The position numbers and the translations under genes are program-made. Shown piece by piece: positions 8,346 to 16,913 of a DNA stretch of 64,000 nt (within the stretch, counting starts at the first letter, position 1; the number at the start of each line of letters is the position of its first letter). The notes beneath the pieces are model-generated. The model was not told the origin of the DNA, searched no databases, and saw only the letters and a program-made list of their open reading frames with translations. The stretch is from JBKECF01 sp047974375 (GTDB lineage: Bacteria > Bacillota > Clostridia > Lachnospirales > CAMZNU01). The stretch lies in the NCBI GenBank assembly GCA_047974375.1, contig JBKECF010000086.1, positions 60,672 to 124,671 of the forward strand, read 5' to 3'.

Positions 8346-9773
8346 TTGTTAGATGTAATAATAATTGGTGCTGGCATAGTGGGAACAGCTGCAGCACTAG
8401 AACTAAGTAAGTTTAAACTAAATACTATTGTAATAGACAAGAGGTCCGATGTTTCTGAAGGTACATCGAAAGCAAATAGTGGGCTTGTCCATTCAGGCCA
8501 CGACTGCGAGCCTAACACACTTAAGGCTAAATTAAATGTAAGAGGTAATTTTTTATTCACTGAACTTTGTAAAGATTTAGAAATTCCCTTTAGAAGAAAC
8601 GGGGCTTTTGTACTTTGTTTCCAGAAGGAAAAACACAATGAAATAGAAAAACTTTATAACAAAGCAATGGAAAATAAAGTTCCAGATGTATCCATAATTT
8701 ATCATGATGAAATATTAAAATTAGAGCCAAATATAAATGATATCGTGTATTCAGCTTTATACGCGAAAACTGCAGGAATCATTTCGCCGTATGAAGCAAC
8801 TATTGCCTTTGCTGAAAATTCTCGGGAAAATGGTGTAGAGTACAAATTAAACACAAAAGTTACTAATATTAAAAAGATAGAAAATGGTTATAAAGTAGAA
8901 ACTAATAATGGAAACTTTGAAACGAAAGTTGTAATAAATTCCGCTGGGGTTTATAGCGATGAAATAAACAATATGGTTTCAGAAAATAAATATAAATTAA
9001 AACCTCGTAAAGGTGAGTATATTCTTTTTGACAGAACGGCAAAACACCTTTTAGACAAAACAATTTTTCAACTTCCTACGGAGCTGGGCAAGGGGATTTT
9101 AGTATCTCCTACGGTTCATAATAATGTGTTTATTGGTCCAAGTTCCATAGATATAGAAGATAAAGACTCCCTAACAACTAATAGTGATGTTATGAATAGC
9201 GTTTTTGAATCGGCTAGTAAAGTTGTAAATGGCATATCTAGGCGTGAAATTATAACTTCTTTTGCAGGCCTTAGGGCGAATTTTGAAGACGGTTACGGCG
9301 ATTTTATTGTAGAAGAGGCAAATGACTTAAAAGGCTTTATAAATGCTCTAGGTATAAATTCTCCAGGATTAAGTGCTGCACCGGCCATTGGTGAAATGTT
9401 ATGTCAAATGGCAATAGATATTTTAAAGCCTGAAAAAAATCCGAATTTTAAAAATAAAAGAAAGAGGATTACAGTTTTTAACGACCTTAGTGACGAAGAA
9501 AAAAATAACTTAATAAAAGAAAATAAATCCTATGGCAAAATTGTTTGTAGGTGTGAAAGTGTAACGGAAGGCGAAATTTTAGACAGCATACATAGGCCTT
9601 TAGGGGCTACAACTATCGATGGTGTAAAACGGAGAACAAGACTAGGCATGGGCAGGTGTCAAGGCGGTTTTTGTACATCAAAAATAATAGAAATACTAGG
9701 AAAAGAATTAAATACAGATAGGGAAAATATAACGAAGTTTGGTAGTAAATCATTTATACTTAGCAAAGATTAG
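8346..9773 (+). CDS. GlpA-like FAD-dependent glycerol-3-phosphate dehydrogenase with BFD domain
   Basis: A DAO-family flavoprotein of 475 residues. The N-terminal FAD-binding Rossmann motif GAGIVGTAAALELS is followed by a substrate domain, and the C-terminus holds a BFD-type iron-sulfur domain with the cysteine set CRC ... GRCQGGFC (about residues 400-455). This is the layout of anaerobic GlpA-like dehydrogenases. Context with glpP and glpK makes glycerol-3-phosphate to dihydroxyacetone phosphate the likely reaction. The start is taken as TTG 8346, eight bases after AAGGGG; an in-frame GTG at 8337 overlaps that ribosome site. It is the first gene after the leader terminator. L-2-hydroxyglutarate oxidase-like activity cannot be excluded from sequence alone. 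Confidence 0.85.
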   Translation: MLDVIIIGAGIVGTAAALELSKFKLNTIVIDKRSDVSEGTSKANSGLVHSGHDCEPNTLKAKLNVRGNFLFTELCKDLEIPFRRNGAFVLCFQKEKHNEIEKLYNKAMENKVPDVSIIYHDEILKLEPNINDIVYSALYAKTAGIISPYEATIAFAENSRENGVEYKLNTKVTNIKKIENGYKVETNNGNFETKVVINSAGVYSDEINNMVSENKYKLKPRKGEYILFDRTAKHLLDKTIFQLPTELGKGILVSPTVHNNVFIGPSSIDIEDKDSLTTNSDVMNSVFESASKVVNGISRREIITSFAGLRANFEDGYGDFIVEEANDLKGFINALGINSPGLSAAPAIGEMLCQMAIDILKPEKNPNFKNKRKRITVFNDLSDEEKNNLIKENKSYGKIVCRCESVTEGEILDSIHRPLGATTIDGVKRRTRLGMGRCQGGFCTSKIIEILGKELNTDRENITKFGSKSFILSKD

Positions 9774-9782
9774 AGGTGCATT

Positions 9783-11039
9783 ATGAGAGAGGTAGATTTA
9801 TTAATTATAGGCGGTGGCCCTGCTGGTCTTTCTGCTAGTATAGGAGCTTACAACGCTGGACTTAAAAACATTCTTATTTTAGAAAGAAATAAAGAATTAG
9901 GTGGCATACTTAATCAATGTATACACAATGGCTTTGGGTTACACATTTTTAAAGAAGAACTAACAGGACCGGAATATTCCAATAGATTAATAGAAGAAGT
10001 AGAAAATAATAAAATCCCTATTCTTCTTAATACTATAGTTACAGAAATAAGAGAAAATAAAATTGTTGTTACATTGTCCGAAAATGGTTTAGAACATATA
10101 AAAGCAAAGGCTATTATTTTGGCAATGGGTTGCCGTGAGCGTCCACGTGGGGCAATTAATATTGCTGGAGAAAGATGTTCGGGAATATTTTCAGCAGGAA
10201 CAGCCCAAGAATTTATAAACATCCATGGCTATAAAGTAGGGAAAAAAGCTGTAATTTTAGGTTCAGGGGATATAGGGTTAATAATGGCAAGGCGTTTAAC
10301 TTTTGAAGGTACAAAAGTTGAGGCTGTTGTTGAGTTAATGCCTTATTCTAGTGGATTGTCACGTAATGTAGTTCAATGTGTGCAAGACTTTGACATACCT
10401 TTAATGTTTAACAGTACTGTAACTAAAATAGTGGGAAAAGAGCGTCTGGAAGGCGTGTATATTTGCCAAGTAGATGAAAATAAAAAACCTATTAAAGAAA
10501 CAGAAAAGTTTATTGAATGCGATACACTTTTATTATCTGTTGGATTATTGCCAGAAAATGAACTTAGCCAAATGGCAGGTGTGGATCTTTCCAATATAAC
10601 AAGTGGCGCTATTGTAGACGATTCCTTAGAAACTAATGTAGATGGTATTTTCGCCTGTGGAAATGTTTTGCATGTACATGATCTTGTAGATAATGTTTCC
10701 ATTGAGGCTATGGAAGCAGGAAAAAGTGCTGTTAAATATATAAAAAATGGAGAAAGCAAAAAAACTTTAGTTAGAATAAATACAGATGAAAAAGTAAGAT
10801 ATGTTGTACCACAATATATTAATGTGGAAAATTCAATTAATGACATAGAAATAAAATTTAGAAGTAGTGATGTTTATAAAAAATGTAAATTAAAAATTTC
10901 TGTTAATGACACAAATATAATTAGTAAAAATTTAAGAGTTATCACGCCGGGGGAAATGGAAAAAATAAAAATTGAGGGAAAATACTTGCAAAATTTTGAT
11001 AAAATTAGTAATATTAATGTAAGCATAGAGGTGGTTTAA
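9783..11039 (+). CDS. FAD/NAD(P)-dependent oxidoreductase partner of the GlpA-like protein
   Basis: A 418-residue pyridine-nucleotide-disulfide-type flavoprotein. It has an N-terminal FAD motif (GGGPAGLSASIGAYNAG), a second dinucleotide motif (GSGDIGLIMARRL, about residue 160) and a C-terminal FAD-contacting segment (IFACGNVLHVHDLVD). It lacks the CxxxxC redox-active disulfide. In Clostridia this protein is encoded with the GlpA-like and DUF1667 proteins and probably passes electrons from the dehydrogenase to a soluble acceptor. GAGGTG precedes the ATG, nine bases after the upstream stop, and the next ATG is two bases after its own stop. The electron acceptor is not determined. Confidence 0.85.
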   Translation: MREVDLLIIGGGPAGLSASIGAYNAGLKNILILERNKELGGILNQCIHNGFGLHIFKEELTGPEYSNRLIEEVENNKIPILLNTIVTEIRENKIVVTLSENGLEHIKAKAIILAMGCRERPRGAINIAGERCSGIFSAGTAQEFINIHGYKVGKKAVILGSGDIGLIMARRLTFEGTKVEAVVELMPYSSGLSRNVVQCVQDFDIPLMFNSTVTKIVGKERLEGVYICQVDENKKPIKETEKFIECDTLLLSVGLLPENELSQMAGVDLSNITSGAIVDDSLETNVDGIFACGNVLHVHDLVDNVSIEAMEAGKSAVKYIKNGESKKTLVRINTDEKVRYVVPQYINVENSINDIEIKFRSSDVYKKCKLKISVNDTNIISKNLRVITPGEMEKIKIEGKYLQNFDKISNINVSIEVV

Positions 11040-11040
11040 T

Positions 11041-11403
11041 ATGAAGAATACAGAATTTATTTGCACAAAATGTCCAATGGGTTGCATGTTGACCTTAACA
11101 ATTAATGGCGACGACATAAAAGTTTCTGGCAACAGCTGTAAAATAGGGGAAAAGTACGGCATCACCGAATATACTAACCCTGTAAGAATTATTACAACTT
11201 CCCTAAGGTTAAACACCAAAGATGGTTTAAAAATGATTTCCGTTAAAACCAATGACGATGTACCTAAAAGTATGCTGGATGAATGTCTAAGAGAAATAAA
11301 AAAAGTGGATTTAAAAAAGGAAAATATTAAAATAGGCGATGTTATTATACCAAACTTGTTGGGTCTAAATGTGGATGTGGTAGCGACAAGGGCAAGTCGA
11401 TAG
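11041..11403 (+). CDS. DUF1667 cysteine-rich protein of the glp operon
   Basis: A 120-residue small protein with an N-terminal CTKCPMGC cluster and a further Cys near residue 38, suggesting an iron-sulfur or metal site. DUF1667 proteins accompany the two flavoproteins upstream in many Clostridia and are thought to be a subunit of an anaerobic glycerol-3-phosphate dehydrogenase complex. The body of the protein ends normally (LNVDVVATR). The final A-S-R and the TAG stop run into a modular repeat whose right arm begins at 11395, so the repeat supplies the stop codon. Family assignment is good; biochemical role is inferred from context. Confidence 0.85.
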   Translation: MKNTEFICTKCPMGCMLTLTINGDDIKVSGNSCKIGEKYGITEYTNPVRIITTSLRLNTKDGLKMISVKTNDDVPKSMLDECLREIKKVDLKKENIKIGDVIIPNLLGLNVDVVATRASR

Positions 11404-11438
11404 ACCTATCCGTCAGTGGGGGTCTAATTCTTACCGAT
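11395..11438 (-). repeat. Modular hairpin repeat, copy 2 (minimal 44-base form, reversed)
   Basis: Read on the minus strand it is ATCGGTAAGAATTAGACC followed by CCCACTGACGGATAGG and TCTATCGACT, that is, left arm joined directly to right arm through the shared CCCCCAC. No hairpin units remain. Its right-arm end overlaps the 3' end of the DUF1667 gene, giving AGT CGA TAG in frame. It separates that gene from glpP. Confidence 0.8.
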
Positions 11439-11481
11439 AAAATAATGCATCCCCAATAATACAAACCAAAAAAGGAGTAAT

Positions 11482-12045
11482 ATGAACGATTTCAAAGAAC
11501 TACTACTAGATAACCCAATAATCGGGAGTGTTAAAAACAAAGACAACCTTAGGGATGTTTTGAAAACCGATGTTAAAGTTGTGTTTGTATTATTCGGTAA
11601 CCTAACTAATATTCAAGAAATAACAAATTTACTAAAGCAACACAATAAAATATTTTTCATACATGTAGATATGATAGACGGCTTAAAAAGTGATAATGCT
11701 GGAATTATGTTTCTAAAAAAAACAGTAAATCCCTATGGCATTATAAGTACAAAGCAGCATCACCTTAAAATAGCCAGTAAGTGCGATTTAAAAACAATAA
11801 TGCGTATGTTTATTATAGATTCTATGTCTTTGGGTACTTGTATAAAAACTTGCAACGAGTATAGACCATCAGCCATAGAAGTTTTACCAGGTATATCAGA
11901 TAAAATAATAAAAAAAGTAAATTCAAATATTAATATTCCACTAATTGCTGGGGGCTTAATAGAAGATAAAGCGGACGTTCTAAATGCGTTAAATTCTGGG
12001 GCGTTAGCTATTTCTACTACAAATAAAGAAATATGGAACATGTAA
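11482..12045 (+). CDS. glpP: Glycerol-3-phosphate responsive antiterminator GlpP
   Basis: A 187-residue GlpP-family protein. In Bacillus it binds glycerol-3-phosphate and lets RNA polymerase read through a leader terminator. Family hallmarks visible are FIHVDMIDGL (about residue 53), GIISTK, and IEVLPGISDKII followed by IPLIAGGLIEDK near the C-terminus, a phosphate-binding TIM-barrel fold. AAAAGGAG precedes the ATG. It sits inside the operon it would control, upstream of glpK, so positive feedback on glycerol-3-phosphate is likely. The candidate target is the hairpin at 8262-8312. Confidence 0.93.
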   Translation: MNDFKELLLDNPIIGSVKNKDNLRDVLKTDVKVVFVLFGNLTNIQEITNLLKQHNKIFFIHVDMIDGLKSDNAGIMFLKKTVNPYGIISTKQHHLKIASKCDLKTIMRMFIIDSMSLGTCIKTCNEYRPSAIEVLPGISDKIIKKVNSNINIPLIAGGLIEDKADVLNALNSGALAISTTNKEIWNM

Positions 12046-12066
12046 ATAATATTATGGGAGGAATTT

Positions 12067-13563
12067 ATGAGTAAATATTTAATGGCGTTTGACCAAGGTA
12101 CAACAAGTTCAAGAACTATCATTTTTAATGAGTTTGGGGAAACAATAAGCTCTGCTCAAAGGGAGTTTAAGCAAATTTTCCCTAAAGCTGGCTGGGTAGA
12201 GCATGACGCAATGGAAATTTGGTCGTCACAAATTTCTGTTACAACGGAATGTTTGGCAAAACAAGGCATATCTCCAGAAGAAATTGCAGCCATAGGAATT
12301 ACAAATCAACGTGAAACTACTGTTGTTTGGGATAAGAATACTGGCAAACCAGTATACAATGCCATAGTATGGCAATGTCGCCGAACTTCAAATTATTGCG
12401 ACACTTTAAAGGCTAAAGGCTTTGATGTAAAAATAAAAGAGAAAACAGGCCTTATAATTGATGCATATTTTTCAGGAACAAAAGTAAAATGGATACTAGA
12501 CAATGTTGAGGGTGCAAGAGAGAAAGCCGAAAAAGGTGATTTACTATTTGGTACAATTGATACATGGCTAGTTTGGAACTTAACAAAGGGACAAGTATAT
12601 GTAACAGACTATACAAACGCATCAAGAACTATGCTTTTTAACATAAGAACATTGGAATGGGACGATGAAATTTTAGCAGAGTTGAGTATACCAAAATCTA
12701 TGTTGCCAGAAGTTAAGCCTTCAAGCCATTTATTTGGTCATACAGACAAAAACCTACTTGGGGCACGTATACCAATTGCAGGAATAGCTGGGGATCAGCA
12801 GTCTGCTTTATTTGGCCAATGTTGTTATGAAAAAGGTATGGTTAAAAATACCTATGGTACAGGTTGCTTTATTCTAATGAATACAGGAGAAAAGGCAGTT
12901 GAATCTAAAAATGGTTTACTTACAACTATAGCATGGGGCGTAGATGGTAAAGTTGAATACGCTCTGGAAGGTAGTGTTTTTGTAGCTGGTGCAGCAATTC
13001 AATGGTTGAGAGATGGTCTAAGAATGATTGACCAAGCTCCATTTTCTGAGCAATATGCAAAGAAAGTTGAAGATAGCAACGGGGTTTATATAGTTCCTGC
13101 CTTTACGGGTCTAGGGGCTCCATATTGGGATCAGTACGCAAGAGGTACAATTGTTGGTATTACTCGTGGCGTTGAAAAGGAACATTTTATTAGAGCGACT
13201 TTAGAATCTTTAGCCTACCAAAGTAATGATGTAATAAAGGCCATGGTTTTAGATAGTGGTGTTGATGTTAAAGAGCTTAGAGTAGATGGCGGTGCCAGCG
13301 ACAATGATTTCTTAATGCAATTCCAAGCAGACATTATGGATGTAGATGTTTGTAGACCAACTATAATAGAAAGTACTGCTTTAGGTGCTATTTACCTTGC
13401 TGGCCTTGCTATTGGATATTATAAAAGCAAAGATGAAATTAAAGAAAAAGTTTCAATTTCTAAAGTATTTAAACCTGAAATAACTAAAGAAAAGAGAGAG
13501 GCACTTGTTAAAGAATGGAATAGAGCTGTTCGCTGTGCTTTAGCTTGGGCTAAAGATGAATAA
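12067..13563 (+). CDS. glpK: Glycerol kinase
   Basis: A full-length 498-residue FGGY-family kinase that phosphorylates glycerol to glycerol-3-phosphate with ATP. The N-terminal DQGTTSSRTIIF phosphate-binding motif, NQRETTVVWD, the central GIAGDQQSALFGQ and the C-terminal VDGGASDNDFLMQFQAD are all intact and characteristic. It begins 21 bases after glpP with GGGAGG upstream. It provides the inducer for GlpP and the substrate for the GlpA-like dehydrogenase at the head of the operon. No glycerol facilitator gene is present here. A strong terminator follows at 13572. Confidence 0.97.
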   Translation: MSKYLMAFDQGTTSSRTIIFNEFGETISSAQREFKQIFPKAGWVEHDAMEIWSSQISVTTECLAKQGISPEEIAAIGITNQRETTVVWDKNTGKPVYNAIVWQCRRTSNYCDTLKAKGFDVKIKEKTGLIIDAYFSGTKVKWILDNVEGAREKAEKGDLLFGTIDTWLVWNLTKGQVYVTDYTNASRTMLFNIRTLEWDDEILAELSIPKSMLPEVKPSSHLFGHTDKNLLGARIPIAGIAGDQQSALFGQCCYEKGMVKNTYGTGCFILMNTGEKAVESKNGLLTTIAWGVDGKVEYALEGSVFVAGAAIQWLRDGLRMIDQAPFSEQYAKKVEDSNGVYIVPAFTGLGAPYWDQYARGTIVGITRGVEKEHFIRATLESLAYQSNDVIKAMVLDSGVDVKELRVDGGASDNDFLMQFQADIMDVDVCRPTIIESTALGAIYLAGLAIGYYKSKDEIKEKVSISKVFKPEITKEKREALVKEWNRAVRCALAWAKDE

Positions 13564-13571
13564 ATAATATA

Positions 13572-13620
13572 GACTGTTAAAAAATTGTAAAGTTTAAGCG
13601 ATTTTTTAACAGTCTTTTTA
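13572..13620 (+). terminator. Intrinsic terminator after glpK
   Basis: AGACTGTTAAAAAAT and its inverse ATTTTTTAACAGTCT enclose a short loop and are followed by TTTTTATA. It closes the glp operon 8 bases past the glpK stop. The remaining bases up to folC hold only AT-rich sequence with possible promoters. Confidence 0.85.
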
Positions 13621-13756
13621 TATTTTTCTAGATAAAATTTTTCTATCCATAGTATTCATAGTTTTGATAATATAGTTATACAAATTTATTGTGTAAATTA
13701 AAAACTATATGGTAATATTAAATAAGTAAACAACGGTAGTTTGGAGGATGAAATTT

Positions 13757-15070
13757 ATGAACATTATAAACACAATTGAAAAAGCCTACGAATTTTTAGA
13801 TTCAAGAAATTTTTTCCAAAAAGATTTAACAACAGAATTTAATTTAAAGAACATAAATTATATATTAGAAAAATTAGGAAACCCTCATAAAGATTTAAAA
13901 TACATTCATGTAGGCGGTACAAATGGCAAAGGTTCTACGGTAAATTACTTGCAGGAATTATTTACTTCTGCAGGTTTAAGGGTGGGGACTTATACATCTC
14001 CCTCCTTAGACTCTGTATTAGATAATATTAAATTTGAAAATAAAAGTATACCTAGAGTAAAGTTTTTAGAATATATAAATCTTATTAATTCTATTATGGA
14101 AAAAGATGAATTGTTAAAAAATATTTCTGAATTTGAAATTGTAACGGCTATTATGTTTTTATATTTTAGGGAGCTAAGTCCGGATGTGGTTATTTTGGAA
14201 GTAGGCATGGGAGGTATTTCCGATGCAACCAATGTTATTACTCCAGAAATTTCCATAATTACCTCTATAGCTTTAGACCATACAACTTTTTTAGGCAACA
14301 CTCTTGAGGAAATTGCAAGGCAAAAAGGTGGCATTATTAAAGACAATACCATTGTAGTATTAGGTGATTTAGAAAAAGAAGCTGAGGATGTTTTATTAAA
14401 TTTATCATGTAGTCATGGTTGCCAAACTTATATTTCCTATAAAGATTTTAAAGTGGCATATAAAGATTTAAATGTAAATAATACAGCTTTCCATTATTCG
14501 GGGTTGGAATGGGATATTAAAAATATTCCTATTACTATGGTGGGTGAACATCAAATTAAAAATGCTGGTTTAGCCATTACAGCCTTTATATTATATTGCA
14601 ACAGTAATTCCATAGCCTTTACTGATGATTTAATAAAAAGTGCCATTAAAAAAGCCAAATGGAAGGGACGTTTTGAAATTCTTAGTGAAAAACCTTTGGT
14701 TATTTTAGACGGTGCTCATAACGTTGAAAGTATGTCAGTTCTTTTAAATACTTTGTCGAAATATTTTAAAGGATATACAACTAAATTTTTATATACTTCA
14801 TTAAAAGATAAAGATGTGCAAAAAATAATTAGTATGATAAATGAAAATCCGAATATTGAGTTAATAGTAACTGAAATGGATATTCCAAGGGGCGATACAG
14901 CAGAGAACATTGCCCAGCATTCCCATAAACCTATAAAAATAGTCTATGATTATTGGAATGTTATAAATGATTTTATTGAATTTGGAAAAGAAGAGGAGTT
15001 GTTGTTAATTGGTGGTTCTCTATATTTCATAGGGCTAATAGACGACCAATTACGTGTGAGATTAAGTTAA
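13757..15070 (+). CDS. folC: Folylpolyglutamate synthase / dihydrofolate synthase
   Basis: A 437-residue Mur-ligase-family enzyme that adds glutamate to folates. Seen are the P-loop GGTNGKGSTVNYL about residue 54, the TSPSL segment, EVGMGGISDATNVI with the catalytic Glu, ALDHTTFLGNT, and in the C-terminal domain LDGAHNVESM. The in-frame ATG at 13748 immediately abuts GGAGG, whereas the ATG at 13757 is nine bases after it and is preferred. It appears monocistronic today; it is followed by remains of an HD-domain gene that elsewhere in Clostridia travels with folate genes. No anomaly in the coding sequence. Confidence 0.92.
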   Translation: MNIINTIEKAYEFLDSRNFFQKDLTTEFNLKNINYILEKLGNPHKDLKYIHVGGTNGKGSTVNYLQELFTSAGLRVGTYTSPSLDSVLDNIKFENKSIPRVKFLEYINLINSIMEKDELLKNISEFEIVTAIMFLYFRELSPDVVILEVGMGGISDATNVITPEISIITSIALDHTTFLGNTLEEIARQKGGIIKDNTIVVLGDLEKEAEDVLLNLSCSHGCQTYISYKDFKVAYKDLNVNNTAFHYSGLEWDIKNIPITMVGEHQIKNAGLAITAFILYCNSNSIAFTDDLIKSAIKKAKWKGRFEILSEKPLVILDGAHNVESMSVLLNTLSKYFKGYTTKFLYTSLKDKDVQKIISMINENPNIELIVTEMDIPRGDTAENIAQHSHKPIKIVYDYWNVINDFIEFGKEEELLLIGGSLYFIGLIDDQLRVRLS

Positions 15071-15113
15071 TGGAAAAAAATTTTATTTGTAGATCATGCA
15101 TTTTTCTTAAATT

Positions 15114-15373
15114 GACGATGTTGGAGAGGTGACCAGTACTTACATAAGGTAGACCACGCCATAGCCAGTAGCGAAATAGCAAAAGTAATTCTAGAATATA
15201 TAGGATATAAGGAAGATATACCCGAGATTATAGAGGCTATAGGTCAACATAGAGTAGACTTAAAGGAGCGTTCTAATTTAAGTCGCATTATATACACAGC
15301 CGATAAAGCCTCACGCAGCTGCTTATTTTGCAAAGCATTGGAAACTTGTAAAAAACCCAAAAATTTTTCCTAG
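15114..15373 (+). pseudogene. Remnant of an HD-domain phosphohydrolase gene
   Basis: From 15125 a frame reads RGDQYLHKVDHAIASSEI and continues through an I-I-E-A-I-x-x-H-R motif, a TADKAS motif and the cysteine-containing SCLFCKALETC to a stop at 15371-15373. These are the second half and C-terminal Cys segment of small clostridial HD-domain proteins. A D-D-V-G motif resembling the HD metal site lies just upstream in another frame (15114-15125), so a one-base frameshift separates them, and earlier sequence is missing. A separate short ATG frame at 15070 does not restore it. Such genes occur in folate clusters, consistent with folC upstream. Clearly decayed. Confidence 0.7.
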
Positions 15374-15384
15374 AAGAGGTAAAA

Positions 15385-16524
15385 ATGATTTTAACGCAAA
15401 GAATAGCAAACAAAATAATAAGAGAAGTTAATTCTGTTATTTCAAATAAAATAAATATTATGAATGATTTAGGCATTATTATTGCCAGCTCGGATGTAGA
15501 AAGAGCTAATAACTTCCACGAGGCAGCGTACAAAATAGTAAAGGAAAAAATTCCAGAAGTAATTGTAAACTATGATGGGGAGTTTCACGGGGCTTTATCC
15601 GGCGTTAATTACCCATTAAAAATACAGGATTACATTGTAGGTGTTATTGGAGTAACAGGCAAATACGATGAAATTAAAGAAAGTGCCTTAATTATAAAAA
15701 AAATGACGGAACTTATATTGGAAAATTCTTATTCCGTAGAACAAAGGCAACTTAGGGATAATATAAGAAATGAATTTTTAAAAGAGTGGTTCACCAAAGA
15801 GGCTGGATATATGACTAAAGATTTCATAGATAGAGGTGCCTTGCTAGGTTGTGACATTACACTACCTAGAAGAATAATTGCCTGTAGTTTTTCCGAGGAT
15901 ATAAAAAAAGATAGTGTTAAATCTTTGCATTTAATGAAAGATGCTGAGAATGATTTGAAAAAAAAGATAATGGAAATAGACCTATGTAATATTTATTATA
16001 ATTACAATTCCATATTAATTTGTGGAATTGTAGGAGAAAGTGATGAAAAAGTTAAGGCTTTGTGTGACTACATAATAAATCATATGGTGGTAAAATATAG
16101 GATTAAATTAATTATTGGCATAGGCATGGATGAGGAATTTAAAAATGTAAATGTTGCATTTAATACAGCTCTTAAGGCTAATAAGGTAGGTAGGCGGTAT
16201 AATAAATCTGGTTGTGTTTTTTATAAAGATTTAAGTATGGAAATTTTTAGTTATGAATTAAGCAATAGTACAAAGTTAAAATATATATATAAACTTTTTA
16301 AAAATTTAGGAAAAGATGAAATAAATTCCATAATTGGTTTACTAGAAGTATATTATGAAATGGAGGGCTCTATAAATAAGGTTTCAGAGAGGCTGTTCAT
16401 GCATAAAAATACTTTGCAAAATAAGTTGAAAGCTATAAAAGAAATTACTGGTCACGACCCTCGTTCCTTAAAAGATTCTGTATATTTTTTAAATGCTATT
16501 TATTTTTATAATGAAATTTATTAA
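15385..16524 (+). CDS. CdaR-family transcriptional regulator (sugar-diacid/glycerate)
   Basis: A 379-residue activator. The N-terminal sugar-diacid recognition domain (about 1-135, with AYKIVKEK and GVNYPLKIQDYIVGVIGVTG) is followed by a GGDEF-like degenerate middle region and a PucR-type helix-turn-helix at the C-terminus (INKVSERLFMHKNTLQNKL, about 330-350). GAAGAGG lies before the ATG. The next two genes are a GntP permease and a glycerate 2-kinase, the classical CdaR/SdaR targets, so it most likely senses glycerate. Two inverted repeats upstream of the permease (16644-16687 and 16794-16843) are candidate binding or structural sites. Confidence 0.88.
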   Translation: MILTQRIANKIIREVNSVISNKINIMNDLGIIIASSDVERANNFHEAAYKIVKEKIPEVIVNYDGEFHGALSGVNYPLKIQDYIVGVIGVTGKYDEIKESALIIKKMTELILENSYSVEQRQLRDNIRNEFLKEWFTKEAGYMTKDFIDRGALLGCDITLPRRIIACSFSEDIKKDSVKSLHLMKDAENDLKKKIMEIDLCNIYYNYNSILICGIVGESDEKVKALCDYIINHMVVKYRIKLIIGIGMDEEFKNVNVAFNTALKANKVGRRYNKSGCVFYKDLSMEIFSYELSNSTKLKYIYKLFKNLGKDEINSIIGLLEVYYEMEGSINKVSERLFMHKNTLQNKLKAIKEITGHDPRSLKDSVYFLNAIYFYNEIY

Positions 16525-16643
16525 TAAATCTGAATTTTTCCTCTGGAAAGGGGATGTCGGGAAAAGATAAAATCTTGGTGCTTTGCCTCAAGCCAAAGCA
16601 GCCTATTGTTAAAAAAATATTAATCAAATAGGCTTATTAAGTG

Positions 16644-16687
16644 CACTCTTTTTTACATATGTTTGAAATTTCAAATATACAAAAGTG
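16644..16687. promoter_or_regulatory. Imperfect palindrome between CdaR gene and permease
   Basis: A dyad centred on TTTGAAATTTCAAA extends outward to CACT ... TTTTTTACATAT on the left and ATATACAAAAGTG on the right. It could be an operator for the adjacent CdaR-type regulator or an RNA stem. It is AT-rich, so chance cannot be ruled out. Confidence 0.35.
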
Positions 16688-16718
16688 AAACATCAATTCC
16701 CATAAACTTAATATTATT

Positions 16719-16771
16719 AAAAAGGAGCTGCCATGAAATAGAATTGATCTATTTCATGACAGCTCCTTTTT
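16719..16771. terminator. Strong bidirectional-looking terminator hairpin after the CdaR gene
   Basis: AAAAAGGAGCTG-CC-ATGAAATAG pairs with CTATTTCAT-GA-CAGCTCCTTTTT across a seven-base loop, with T runs on the right and A runs on the left. It probably terminates the regulator transcript before the permease gene. Confidence 0.8.
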
Positions 16772-16793
16772 GTATTTTTATATAAAATATTTA

Positions 16794-16843
16794 AATATTA
16801 CCCATAACATATTTACCTTTGGTTTTGTGTTATGGGTAATATT
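16794..16843. promoter_or_regulatory. 16-base perfect inverted repeat upstream of the GntP permease
   Basis: AATATTACCCATAACA (16794-16809) is exactly inverted at 16828-16843, with an 18-base spacer. No T run follows, so it is less likely a terminator than an operator pair or leader stem. It lies about 70 bases before the permease start. Confidence 0.5.
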
Positions 16844-16913
16844 GTTTATGTTGACTATTTGAAGTAGTATTAAAATATGATTATATCTATTTTTATTTGT
16901 TAGGAGGGTTTAT

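Noticed and set aside
8219..8638. A 139-codon minus-strand frame overlapping the glp leader
   Set aside because: It is antisense to the promoter, terminator and the GlpA-like gene, and its sequence is low in coding character.
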